From Nitrososphaerales archaeon TH526 (lineage in GTDB: Archaea > Thermoproteota > Nitrososphaeria > Nitrososphaerales > Nitrososphaeraceae), in contig JAATVR010000431.1 of the NCBI GenBank assembly GCA_014523665.1, positions 1-7,864 on the forward strand: a stretch of 7,864 nucleotides of DNA, in the 5' to 3' direction. The first letter of the stretch is position 1, and each line of letters starts with the position of its first letter. The translations under genes and the position numbers were made by a program. A model generated the notes under the pieces. That model was not told the origin of the DNA and did no database searches. It saw nothing but the letters and a program-made list of their open reading frames with translations. Shown in pieces: positions 1 to 7,863 of this stretch.

Positions 1-1
1 A

Positions 2-280
2 GATGCTGATAGAGATGGACCAGGCGGTGACGACGGGGTAGGTCAAGAGACAGACAATGATGAAGGTGAGGCAAACTGTTGGGGTAAGGTCACATCAAGT
101 CTAACACAGAACGTTGACGATCAACCAGGCATAGGCGAACATTCTTCTGACCCAGTTCCAAATGATGGCGACAACGAAACACCAAGAGAAGGAGTAGGCA
201 ATCAACGTGAAGGACATCCAAGCGATCACGCTGATACGGTAGGTGGATTAGCGGATGATGTTCCTGGCTGCGTAGATTAA
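2..280 (+). CDS. C-terminal end of an acidic, probably exported thaumarchaeal protein (5' partial)
   Basis: The frame is open from the first bases of the window to a TAA at 278-280, giving 92 residues. The start lies upstream of the window. The first 20 or so residues are Asp/Gly/Glu-rich and look like a flexible acidic linker. A more structured segment follows, with motifs NCWGKVTSSLTQ, GIGEHSSDPVP, NETPREGVGN and GHPSDHADTVG, and a final Cys (PGCVD). From memory, C-terminal modules with NCWGK, GEH and GVGN motifs recur at the ends of exported proteins in Nitrososphaerales; I could not search this. The two Cys residues, one at each end of the module, could form a disulfide outside the cell. 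No catalytic motif is visible, so no function is proposed. The gene is probably intact here, since the frame is clean and a T-rich tract follows about 60 bases after the stop. Confidence 0.72.
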   Translation, partial: DADRDGPGGDDGVGQETDNDEGEANCWGKVTSSLTQNVDDQPGIGEHSSDPVPNDGDNETPREGVGNQREGHPSDHADTVGGLADDVPGCVD

Positions 281-340
281 AGACGTAAGTATTATTTGGT
301 ATCAAGTCGCTACTAACGACCACAAGTACCATGCATATTA

Positions 341-357
341 CTTTCTTTCTTTTTTTT
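341..357 (+). terminator. T-rich transcription terminator downstream of the first gene
   Basis: A pyrimidine run rich in T, ending in eight consecutive T, lies about 60 bases after the stop codon at 280 on the same strand. Archaeal termination commonly relies on U-rich tracts without a strong hairpin, and I see no stable stem here. A shorter T6 run at about 460-465 could act as a backup. Confidence 0.45.
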
Positions 358-679
358 GTGTTCTGCCAGAGCTGAATATCTAAATCCTGCTTCGAGATGA
401 AAGGGCTAATAGGCTAAGATCGCAACTGATTTCAGTCTGTTCAAATGCTGGATTCTAGGTTTTTTGTCTAGCGAATACCGTCATTTATTCTCTATCGTCG
501 ATTTCCAGGTCTATCTATTTTTGGCAACTACATTGACAATCAGCAGCACCAGCAAAACTAAAAGAACAATATTCATGCCTATCCGACAGACAAGCCAGTG
601 ACAACAACTTCATTATTACCTTATCACTACTAGATTGAGTCTGAATTGTCATAGAAAGAGGGGTGACATCCTTTTTTCA
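358..679. other. Non-coding stretch with no convincing gene
   Basis: No long open frame, tRNA-like cloverleaf or CRISPR repeat is apparent. The only coding hint is a 21-codon hydrophobic reading frame on the minus strand at 511-576, listed separately with low confidence. The remainder is AT-rich and shows no repeat that I can recognise. Confidence 0.5.
511..576 (-). CDS. Possible 21-residue single-span membrane peptide
   Basis: An ATG at 574-576 opens a 21-codon frame that ends in TAG at 511-513. The product begins MNIVLLVLLVLLIVNVVA and ends with the basic tail KNR. This is one uninterrupted run of Ile, Leu, Val and Ala, long enough to cross a membrane once, with positive charge at the C-terminus. 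No clear Shine-Dalgarno sequence precedes it; an A/T-rich stretch lies about 40 bases upstream. Such a run of hydrophobic codons can also occur by chance in T-rich DNA, and a second overlapping frame covers the same bases. No function is proposed. It is listed because a typical length cut-off would hide it. Confidence 0.2.
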   Translation of the reverse strand: MNIVLLVLLVLLIVNVVAKNR

Positions 680-889
680 TTAAGACTTTGAAGAATTCTG
701 GTTGTCGTTATGATATTCATCCCACGGCGTCTTTGCTTTATCTTTATGCGTTTCACGGAAGAACGCTCTGAACGTAAAAAGCTCACCTTGCAAATTACGA
801 ACAGTGATTTTCCTTTCAAACCTGGCGTCATCTGAACAGTTAACTGCATCGCAGACGGGATGAAAAATATCTATGTATGAAATCGGCAA
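680..889 (-). CDS. Small hypothetical protein, 69 aa, or gene remnant
   Basis: The frame runs from a TTG at 887-889 to TAA at 680-682. It is preceded directly by an in-frame TGA, so TTG is the only available start and the reading frame could also be the 3' remnant of a longer gene. The product has two Cys close together (PVCDAVNCS, residues 12-19), then a plausible beta-rich segment (KITVRNLQGELFTF), then a hydrophilic tail rich in Lys, Asp, Asn and His. The balanced amino-acid composition argues mildly for real coding. The paired Cys could belong to half of a zinc-binding site, but a second pair is absent. I do not recognise the family. Confidence 0.33.
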   Translation of the reverse strand: MPISYIDIFHPVCDAVNCSDDARFERKITVRNLQGELFTFRAFFRETHKDKAKTPWDEYHNDNQNSSKS

Positions 890-1017
890 TCAGCAACCCT
901 CGTTCTCACACAAAAAGGTATATCATTTTATTTCTAGCTTGATGGTCTTTATACGAAAGTCCCTTAACGAGGTTAATCAATCAGCCCTTTAACGGACTAG
1001 GGTGAGATAAAGTAACA

Positions 1018-1056
1018 AACAGAAATAAAGGTAGGACGACCGATGAACAGAAATAA
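1018..1056. repeat. 11-base direct repeats bracketing a GGTAGGACGACC copy
   Basis: AACAGAAATAA occurs at 1018-1028 and again at 1046-1056. The first GGTAGGACGACC copy (1030-1041) lies between them. Short direct repeats around a distinct core resemble a local duplication or recombination footprint. They are short enough that chance is possible. Confidence 0.4.
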
Positions 1057-1233
1057 TAGTAGTACATCGACCATCATGTAGTCCCAGCCGCCCTATCCCA
1101 ATGACCAATATGCGGTAATGAGTAATCTGAGGAGCTACACAGCTGCCAGCAGTAAAAGTAACGCTAACCTGTTACGAAAACAGTCATAATCGGTAGGACG
1201 ACCAAGTGTATGCCGATATATAGTCGTCCTAAC
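1030..1233. repeat. GGTAGGACGACC repeat set with terminal-inverted-repeat geometry
   Basis: GGTAGGACGACC occurs exactly at 1030-1041 and 1192-1203. A third, inverted copy (AGTCGTCCTAAC, 10 of 12 matching) lies at 1222-1233. The 1030 and 1222 copies face inward and could be the ends of a roughly 204-base element without coding capacity, like a miniature inverted-repeat element. The 1192 and 1222 copies form an imperfect stem with an 18-base loop. I found no clear target-site duplication, so the mobile-element reading is an inference. Protein-binding sites or a structured RNA are alternatives. Confidence 0.4.
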
Positions 1234-1270
1234 TTGTATAGTATACTTGACAATAAGCACTTTGAGTGAT

Positions 1271-1592
1271 TTAAAGGCCGGTTGCCTTGAGCACACGATG
1301 TATCTCTCGTAGCGCAGCCAACATATTGAGAAAAAATTGGAGGCCTTGCTAACAAAAAAATAACATCGAATGATAAATCATGAAACGGGATCTCTTTTAC
1401 AACCCCCTTTCGCCACTCTATAAGCGGATGTAAATTCGATGAAGTAGTATGTGCTACTTCTAGCATACCTTCATTAAGATCAAGGCCGATCACTGTTCCG
1501 TGGTTTCCTAAGCGTTCAGCAGTGGTGCGCGCTACGATGCCTGTTCCGCAGCCGACGGATTCAATCGTGACAAGCCAGATAACTACGTACAA
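1271..1592 (-). pseudogene. Decayed class I SAM-dependent methyltransferase (UbiE/Methyltransf_11 type)
   Basis: Motif I (VGCGTGIVAR), the following acidic strand (VIGLDLNEGMLEVA) and the IEWRKG...IPFHDLSFDVIF segment are clear methyltransferase core motifs. The frame then breaks at a run of seven T (complement 1354-1360). Dropping one T continues the protein as IFC-stop-QGLQFFLNMLAALREIHRVLKATGL, where TAG (1349-1351) replaces the CAG expected for the common FCQQGLQFF motif. That frame ends at TAA 1271-1273. The part before motif I (MYVVIWLVTIES) is unlike the normal N-terminus, so the 5' end is also missing, and the C-terminal half is lost. The lesions are therefore a frameshift, a nonsense codon and truncation at both ends. 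This subfamily is common in bacteria, so transfer is plausible. It lies 21 bases downstream of an intact methyltransferase but does not look like a recent copy of it. Confidence 0.8.
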
Positions 1593-1613
1593 CTATCTAA
1601 TTAAGCATTCAAC

Positions 1614-2426
1614 TTACGCCTTCAGCGCCAGAGTAAGTAGGTAGTCTTGTCTTATCAAATTCTCATGCATGTAAGGTGTGACGGCCTGTATAAAGTCATG
1701 TTCTAGTGCCTCGACCTTGCTAGTACCCTGTCCTCCAAGTGCTTGGATAGCACGTATCAGGGGCCCATATTTTGTACTAAACAATTTCCAAAAATGGTTT
1801 GGGCTCAATACAGGAAAGTATACTGCACCTCGCTCGAAGTGAAGGTCCTTGACGTTGCTTCCGAGACGCTCCTGTACTGTCTGTGGAATTCCCCATTGCA
1901 TAGGCGAAGGAGGGCTCTGAGGAGGAGGCGGGACATGCTTTACGATAGCCGCGAAGAATCTTCCTACATTATGTTCAGGAGGCCAAGTTGTAAATGCGAT
2001 ACGGCCCCCTTCCTTTGTGACTCTGATCAGCTCTTTTGCAGCAACCTCTGGACGAGGAGTAAACATGTGTCCTAGACTTGATAACACTATGTCAAATGAA
2101 TTATCAGGAAAGGGAAGGTCTTCAGCATCACCATGTTTCCATTCGATCCCTTCCGTTACACCGGCAAGGGCTGCTTCTTCCTTCGCACGTGTCAAAAGTT
2201 CAGGTGTGAGGTCTATCCCAATTACTTTTGCCCCTGCTCTGCACGCAGTGATGGCTGTAATGCCAGTACCACATGCTACGTCGAGCAGATGCTCACCACG
2301 ACTAACACCAGCAGCACGTACTAAGTGAGCGGACATAGGAGAAAGGAAGGTTGCTATGTCGTTATAAGAACCCAAGGCCCAAGTTGCCTTCGCTTTCTCT
2401 TTGAGATCTACAATTGGGTCGCTCAA
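1614..2426 (-). CDS. Class I SAM-dependent methyltransferase, 270 aa
   Basis: The product is predicted to be a cytoplasmic enzyme that transfers a methyl group from S-adenosylmethionine to an unknown small-molecule acceptor. Motif I is LLDVACGTG (residues 47-55), the ribose-binding acidic residue is in VIGIDL (Asp72), motif II is GDAEDLPFPDNSFDIV (99-114), and a later core strand is GGRIAFTTW (140-148). The C-terminal part, with PPPP and WG segments, FERG, LSPNHFW and a final IRQDYLLTLALK, is the cap region that usually recognises substrate. The length suits the UbiE/Methyltransf_11-like family. The start is TTG at 2424-2426; an in-frame TGA lies four codons upstream and no ATG fits before residue 31. 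There is no Shine-Dalgarno sequence, so a short-leader transcript is likely. The C-terminal pattern is frequent in bacterial homologues, so the gene may have been acquired. The substrate cannot be told from sequence. Confidence 0.85.
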   Translation of the reverse strand: MSDPIVDLKEKAKATWALGSYNDIATFLSPMSAHLVRAAGVSRGEHLLDVACGTGITAITACRAGAKVIGIDLTPELLTRAKEEAALAGVTEGIEWKHGDAEDLPFPDNSFDIVLSSLGHMFTPRPEVAAKELIRVTKEGGRIAFTTWPPEHNVGRFFAAIVKHVPPPPQSPPSPMQWGIPQTVQERLGSNVKDLHFERGAVYFPVLSPNHFWKLFSTKYGPLIRAIQALGGQGTSKVEALEHDFIQAVTPYMHENLIRQDYLLTLALKA

Positions 2427-2457
2427 AACAAATCTTCAGAGTATTATTCTACTTGTT

Positions 2458-2470
2458 GTAATAAAGTTTA
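2458..2470 (-). promoter_or_regulatory. Possible TATA box for the 270-aa methyltransferase gene
   Basis: Read on the minus strand, this is TAAACTTTATTAC, centred about 37 bases upstream of the TTG start. Archaeal TATA boxes lie about 26 bases before the transcription start, so the leader would be about 10 bases. That matches the absence of a Shine-Dalgarno site. In AT-rich DNA this support is modest. Confidence 0.3.
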
Positions 2471-2819
2471 TGTTCCACGGAATGGAATCGCAGAGAATTC
2501 TCCCTCTAAATTTCAGAACCCACATCATCGTGAGGGTCATGTCTTGTTCCCTCTGTCGTCATTCCAGGTTCGAAATCTACTATCTAGGAATTCGGATACT
2601 GCACCTTTATGTTCTTCTATATATGTATAAAACCCATTTGGAACTAGATACGGTGCCTTTGTCGGTAGACGAAATATAGATAACCAGTCATTCTGGCCAT
2701 TCACATCAGCTTGTACGATGAAAACAACTAGACCTGGAAATATCTCAAAAAACATTTCAATGTTAGAGTCTTCTGAGAGTGAACGTTCCCCAGTAAAAGA
2801 ACAGAAAGAAGAGTCAAGT

Positions 2820-2852
2820 AAAGACAAAGACAAAGGTAAAGGTAAAGGTAAA
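2820..2852 (+). repeat. Tandem hexanucleotide repeat (AAAGAC x2, AAAGGT x3)
   Basis: Five consecutive six-base units are present: two AAAGAC and three AAAGGT, followed by a final AAA. In the plus-strand frame they encode alternating Lys-Asp and Lys-Gly. This is a slippage-prone microsatellite. Whether it is translated is unclear. Confidence 0.75.
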
Positions 2853-2899
2853 TGGAATCAGGGTCTATCCACTCTACTTGTAGTGTCTTATTTGTATGA

Positions 2900-3396
2900 G
2901 CCGCAGGCATAGCAGTTAGCCCGCTATTTCCACTAGAAAATAATCGGTTATATGCAATGGACCACGGTCCTGGTAATATCGACTTGGATCAGGCAACTGG
3001 TAATATGTCGGTTGCTTGGAGTGCAGACCAAAGTACCTTAAGCTGGCTGGCTGGCTGGCTGGTACTAATAGATGATGATGCCAACCGAGTGCTCGTTGGT
3101 ACGAACATTTCATCAAACATCACAAATCCATTAGATCTACAAGTTGGACCGAAAGGAGCAAACTACATAGAACAGATAAGTGGCGTGATGCCGCGACTGG
3201 CAAATTACTTGCAGCCTCTGATTTCTTTAGCCCTATGATAGTCGGCATGCCAGTATGGGCTGGATATGGCGGACTCATATACGAGGGACTGAACGAGGGT
3301 AACATAATGGCATTGAAGGTGTTACAAGCAACGAATGCGACCTCTGCTACTAGTGCCAACACCACTGCCAACTCTACGGCAAGTCCTATGTCATGA
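2900..3396 (+). pseudogene. C-terminal remnant of a PQQ-like beta-propeller surface protein, frameshifted
   Basis: Two frames together give the last blades of a PQQ/WD-type propeller. The first frame (2900-3175) reads AAGIAVSPLFPLENNRLYAM, then DHGPGN, LDQATGNMSVAW, NPLDLQVGPKGANYIEQ. One base missing at 3176-3177 moves to the second frame (3178-3396): KWRDAATGKLLAASDFFSP, then MPVWAGYGGLIYEGLNEGNI and MALKVL. The W-DAATGKLL and GLIYEG-GNIMALKVL patterns are the usual blade motifs (W..D..TGK; G.IY.G...G...AL). The tail is Thr/Ser/Asn-rich with several N-glycosylation sequons (NAT, NTT, NST), which suits an extracellular protein. An in-frame TGA at 2897 blocks upstream extension, and a second frame change near 2900 is likely. 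A GCTG tandem repeat at 3042-3062 adds residues within the first frame. The N-terminal blades and signal peptide are absent. The family is well supported; the exact role is unknown. Confidence 0.72.
3042..3062 (+). repeat. Tetranucleotide microsatellite (GCTG)5
   Basis: Five perfect GCTG units plus one G lie inside the propeller remnant and encode LSWLAGWLV. If the ancestral sequence was LSWLV, the change is three extra units (12 bases), which preserves the frame. That ancestral form is inferred, not seen. Confidence 0.7.
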
Positions 3397-3557
3397 ACAA
3401 CGGTACCCGCAGGCGGTTGATACACTAAATGATTGATCGCCAAGGTCAATCAGTCACGATCCCACCTTTTCTTAAACAACTACGTATGCATCAGTTCCAA
3501 GTAAGCAAAGATTTTCATGATCTAGCGCTAACTAAGCCCTACCTAAACTGATCTGTA
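3397..3557. other. Non-coding boundary between the propeller remnant and the terminase remnant
   Basis: The interval contains a perfect 7-base inverted repeat, TGATTGA (3430-3436) and TCAATCA (3446-3452), with a nine-base loop, about 34 bases after the propeller stop codon. A short T-rich stretch (CCTTTTCTT) follows at about 3466-3474, so it might act as a terminator on the plus strand. The interval also marks the edge of the viral cassette. I could not identify an attachment site. Confidence 0.35.
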
Positions 3558-5015
3558 CTAGGTGCGACTCTTCGGTATCTCATAGTTAAGACAAGCAAGC
3601 TGAAATGCATCGAGTATATCATCATGTGATGTCTGCTGTTTATCTAGCTTCCAATCATCTATAACTACTGCGGTTCGAAGGGACACAATCAGTTGCTGCA
3701 ACGAAGGATGTATTTTGATGAATCTCTTCGACATAAGCGTATAAGTCCATTCCAACATCTGTCTATGTCTCTTCTGGAAGTTGACAGGTATTATCTGCCA
3801 ACTGTTACTGCTGCGCAAGGCCCAGATCTGTTCTTCTGTTAACCATCCATGATAATCGTGATACTCTCCTATCCTGTGTTTTAGCTCTCTAATTACCTCG
3901 GGATTCGCACCGTCACAGTATAATTTAGTGATATGATGCCTCTGCTTTAGCTGCATGATATTGAGTAATGACAATGGCAAACTTTGATGTGTCTCCCCAT
4001 GCCACATCTATTCCCATGCTTCTTCCTACCCTGGTACTTGTGGACCAGTCCATCATTTCCTGGCCTTCCTGCTGCGTGCATATTGCCGCTTCTATGTCTA
4101 GCGTGTGGAACACATTGCCAACTTTACCCAAGTACTTGAGGTTGTATTCTCGCTCAAAGGAGGGTGACGCCTTAGCCTTTTCTACTTCTCCCCTAGTGTA
4201 TATTCTGTCTAGACCATATGTGTAGTCTAGGAATAGTCGCTTGTATAGGCATGTTTCTTCTGGTTCTCTTTCTACCTTCTCAAAGAGACTTTCTGGAGCA
4301 TTAGGTGTTGAGACCATTACGATCCATGGGTTACTCTTAGCGATATATCTCTCCGAGACATCTCTAGCATCCTGCTGTTGCCCTGGAGGAAAAAAAATCA
4401 GCCTCATCGAGTAAAATGACGGATACGTTTGGTATTCCACGTATGGCGTCCAGATGATGTGAAGGATATGCCTCGATATAATCTCCATTTAGAACGATAA
4501 CATTCTCTTCGGTATCAAAATGAACCTGGCCAATTGTGTGCTTAGAAGATCCATTTTGTGAGCGTAAAATTGGCGAATGAGGATTATCAAAACCTTCACG
4601 CCAATATTGAAACAGACCTTTCATTCTCTCTATCAGTGTGATCGCTAACTCTAACCTTGGACCTGTTACAATGCACATCTGTGAACCTCTGAGTGTACTA
4701 TCCTTCAAACATAGCCAAGCCATATAACGCAGCATAAACTCTGTAATGCCTAGGCCAGTAGCCTTCTTAATCCAGACGTGTTTATGTGTGTGCAGTGTGT
4801 CAAATATCAACTGTTTATAGTCGAATAAAGGAAAGGGTTGGCCATTTTTCTTCTGAGGCAGACCTATGGCATGGTTGAAGCTGATTGCCAGAGCCAGCTT
4901 TGTACTGCCAATCATAGAACGGTAAACCTTTCAGTAGTTCAAACTGTTCTAGGCTGGTGCTCCCTAACTGTGATTCGTACTTATCTAATACTTTGGATAG
5001 ATTCTGTAGCGTCAT
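3558..5015 (-). pseudogene. Large terminase subunit (TerL) of an archaeal head-tail provirus, three frame changes
   Basis: TerL is the ATPase-nuclease that packages viral DNA into the head. The gene starts with ATG at 5013-5015, 35 bases inside the HTH gene, and its parts lie in three frames. Part 1: MTLQNLSKVLDKYESQLGST to FYDW (to about 4908). Part 2, from about 4879: FNHAIGLPQK; the Walker A-like KKATGLGITEF (about 4738-4768), which lacks the classical GK[ST]; then Walker B VILLDEAD (DE near 4408). Part 3, after a T8 run (4390-4397): PPGQQQDARD, the ATPase coupling segment VMVSTPNAP, then the first nuclease strand GIDVAWGDTSKFAIVITQ (to 3961). Part 4, from about 3932: ITKLYCDGANPE, WQIIPVNF, LIVSLRTAV and the last nuclease acidic cluster HDDILDAF, ending in TAG at 3558. 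From memory of the fold, about 20-30 residues seem missing at the last junction, including the second nuclease acid. Every part is recognisable, so the decay looks recent. Confidence 0.85.
4390..4397 (-). other. T8 homopolymer at the Walker B frameshift of terL
   Basis: On the coding strand, eight T follow GA in the codons for DEADFF. With eight T the frame continues as SSRATAGC and stops. With seven T it continues as PPGQQQDARDVSERY, which is the conserved protein. The extra base is therefore located precisely. It could be a real mutation, a slippage site or a base-calling error. Confidence 0.75.
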
Positions 5016-5481
5016 CTTCTATTGTTACTTTCTTGTTTTGGTCTGTCAAACCCCTAGGCTGAATACGATGATTCTCTACAAATGTAATGGCCCTATCCAC
5101 TATAGTAGCAGATGATAACAAGTCTAACTTCATAGCATAGCATTCCTTGGCGAGAGATAGTGCCTGTAGCTTGTCTCTTCTACTATTAGCACCACCTTCT
5201 GTTTCTGCAGATGCTGCAGTACTCCACGATTCCTTCATAATGGCAGTAATCCCTATCAGACATTTCTGGTACTCTGCAGGTAGCTTTTCATCTATATACT
5301 TTGAAATGTTCTCCTTAGCCAGTTGATTAAGATAGGCAATGTCTCTATGTGCAGTAGCTGGAGAGATTTGCAAGGTAGCAGCAATCTCTCTTTCGCTGTT
5401 ACCTCTACTGCTTAGTTCCAGGATTTTGTCTCTTCGCCATCGAATTTCTTCTTGCTTCATATCTGACTGTTTATGCTTCAT
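4981..5481 (-). CDS. Helix-turn-helix DNA-binding protein next to terminase (possible small terminase)
   Basis: The product is 166 residues from the ATG at 5479-5481. Residues about 11-51 form a helix-turn-helix (EEIRWRRDKILELSSRGNSE, then REIAATLQISPATAHRDIAY), the layout of a sigma/RNAP-like or MarR-like winged helix. A helical segment follows (ENISKYIDEKLPAEYQKCLI) and then a Lys/Arg-rich helical part ending MKLDLLSSATIVDRAITFV. The gene overlaps the start of terL by 35 bases, so they were translationally coupled. Position, size and the N-terminal DNA-binding domain suit a small terminase (TerS), which recognises the viral packaging site, but a viral regulator is also possible. The frame stays open upstream to an ATG at 5622. 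I prefer 5481 (or the ATG at 5460) because residues before it look unlike this family and overlap another ORF. The gene is uninterrupted, unlike its partner. Confidence 0.72.
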   Translation of the reverse strand: MKHKQSDMKQEEIRWRRDKILELSSRGNSEREIAATLQISPATAHRDIAYLNQLAKENISKYIDEKLPAEYQKCLIGITAIMKESWSTAASAETEGGANSRRDKLQALSLAKECYAMKLDLLSSATIVDRAITFVENHRIQPRGLTDQNKKVTIEDDATESIQSIR

Positions 5482-5540
5482 AATCCAAAGCTGATTTTGA
5501 TAGGTGTTTCGGTCTAGTAAAGTCTTACTGCACGACAAGG

Positions 5541-5560
5541 TACTATATGATAAAAAATAA
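5541..5560 (-). promoter_or_regulatory. A/T-rich TATA-like element upstream of the HTH gene
   Basis: Read on the minus strand, this is TTATTTTTTATCATATAGTA. It is centred about 65-70 bases before the ATG at 5481, so a leader of about 40 bases would follow. It also lies within the doubtful N-terminal extension of the HTH frame, which would argue against that extension if the element is used. Confidence 0.25.
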
Positions 5561-5602
5561 TAGGCTGGCTCCTCCCTGGATATCCATTTGCTGCCTTTCC
5601 CC

Positions 5603-5767
5603 TTAAGACGTTTCTTGATCATGTAACAGCCTTATTCTTTGATATTGAAAACCTGTCTGGTCTTTGATGTATCGTACCTTCTCTCCAGCTATTTGTAGTA
5701 CTATCGTTCTAGCTACTGCATATTCGATGTCTCTAGAATCCTGCTTAGTAAAGCCTCTTCTAGTCAA
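5603..5767 (-). CDS. Small hypothetical protein, 54 aa, upstream of the HTH/terminase pair
   Basis: A TTG at 5765-5767 opens a 54-codon frame ending in TAA at 5603-5605. The product is rich in charged and helix-forming residues (LTRRGFTKQDSRDIEYAVAR, then TIVLQIAGEKVRYIKDQTG) and has no low-complexity bias, which favours real coding. A TATA-like sequence lies about 33 bases upstream, suggesting a short-leader transcript. An in-frame TAG three codons upstream of the TTG-Thr junction limits the start. It is on the same strand as the HTH and terminase genes and ends about 120 bases before the preferred HTH start, so it may be a viral accessory gene. I do not recognise the family. Confidence 0.42.
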   Translation of the reverse strand: MTRRGFTKQDSRDIEYAVARTIVLQIAGEKVRYIKDQTGFQYQRIRLLHDQETS

Positions 5768-5795
5768 AAACTAAACATATGAGTTGGAGTTCAGT

Positions 5796-5809
5796 AATAT
5801 TAAATAAAT
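5796..5809 (-). promoter_or_regulatory. Possible TATA box for the 54-aa ORF
   Basis: Read on the minus strand, this is ATTTATTTAATATT, close to the archaeal TATA pattern. It is centred about 33 bases upstream of the TTG at 5767, predicting a transcription start only a few bases before the codon. It lies immediately beyond the stop codon of the PsbP-domain gene, in a 50-base gap. Confidence 0.35.
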
Positions 5810-5817
5810 GCTCTACA

Positions 5818-7863
<2,046 letters not shown>

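Larger units (their letters stand above)
890..1270. other. Non-coding, repeat-bearing interval
   Basis: No gene is supported here. The interval contains the short repeat cluster listed separately (1018-1246) and several small inverted repeats: TTAAC/GTTAA around 964-976, GTAAC/GTTAC at 1158-1162/1171-1175, and the 11-base palindrome GTATAGTATAC at 1236-1246. It may be an old mobile-element remnant, a regulatory region or a decayed gene. Nothing in it identifies which. Confidence 0.45.
2430..2899. other. Unassigned interval between the methyltransferase and the propeller remnant
   Basis: Two overlapping frames compete and neither is recognised. On the minus strand, an ATG at 2753-2755 opens 72 codons to TGA at 2537. 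Its composition is fairly normal (MFFEIFPGLVVFIVQADVNG, then NDWLSIFRLPTKAPYLVP), and it lies 110 bases upstream of the methyltransferase on the same strand. On the plus strand, an ATG at 2718 opens 64 codons of Ser/Glu/Lys-rich sequence ending at 2912, including a KDKDKGKGKGK run encoded by a hexamer repeat. The plus frame could be decayed upstream sequence of the propeller pseudogene, because a frame change near 2900 joins them. I cannot decide between these. Confidence 0.3.

Noticed and set aside
90..332. 80-codon minus-strand frame over the start of the window
   Set aside because: It lies antisense to a clean plus-strand coding frame with recognisable motifs; its Leu/Arg/His-rich composition is a shadow.
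380..480. A tRNA-like stretch around GTTCAAATGC
   Set aside because: The T-arm consensus is incomplete, and no matching acceptor or anticodon stems could be drawn.
1743..2328. Several plus-strand frames over the methyltransferase
   Set aside because: They are antisense to a gene with complete SAM-binding motifs, and none has a recognisable domain.
3120..3449. 109-codon minus-strand frame
   Set aside because: It is antisense to the propeller remnant, whose blade motifs on the plus strand are much more convincing.
3558..5015. Three separate viral genes in place of one broken terminase
   Set aside because: The frames join in the right order as ATPase N-part, ATPase C-part and nuclease of a single TerL, and the start of each later ORF is non-homologous filler.
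5482..5622. N-terminal extension of the HTH protein to the ATG at 5622
   Set aside because: The extension overlaps the preceding 54-aa ORF, contains the TATA-like element, and does not resemble the start of this protein type. It is not excluded.
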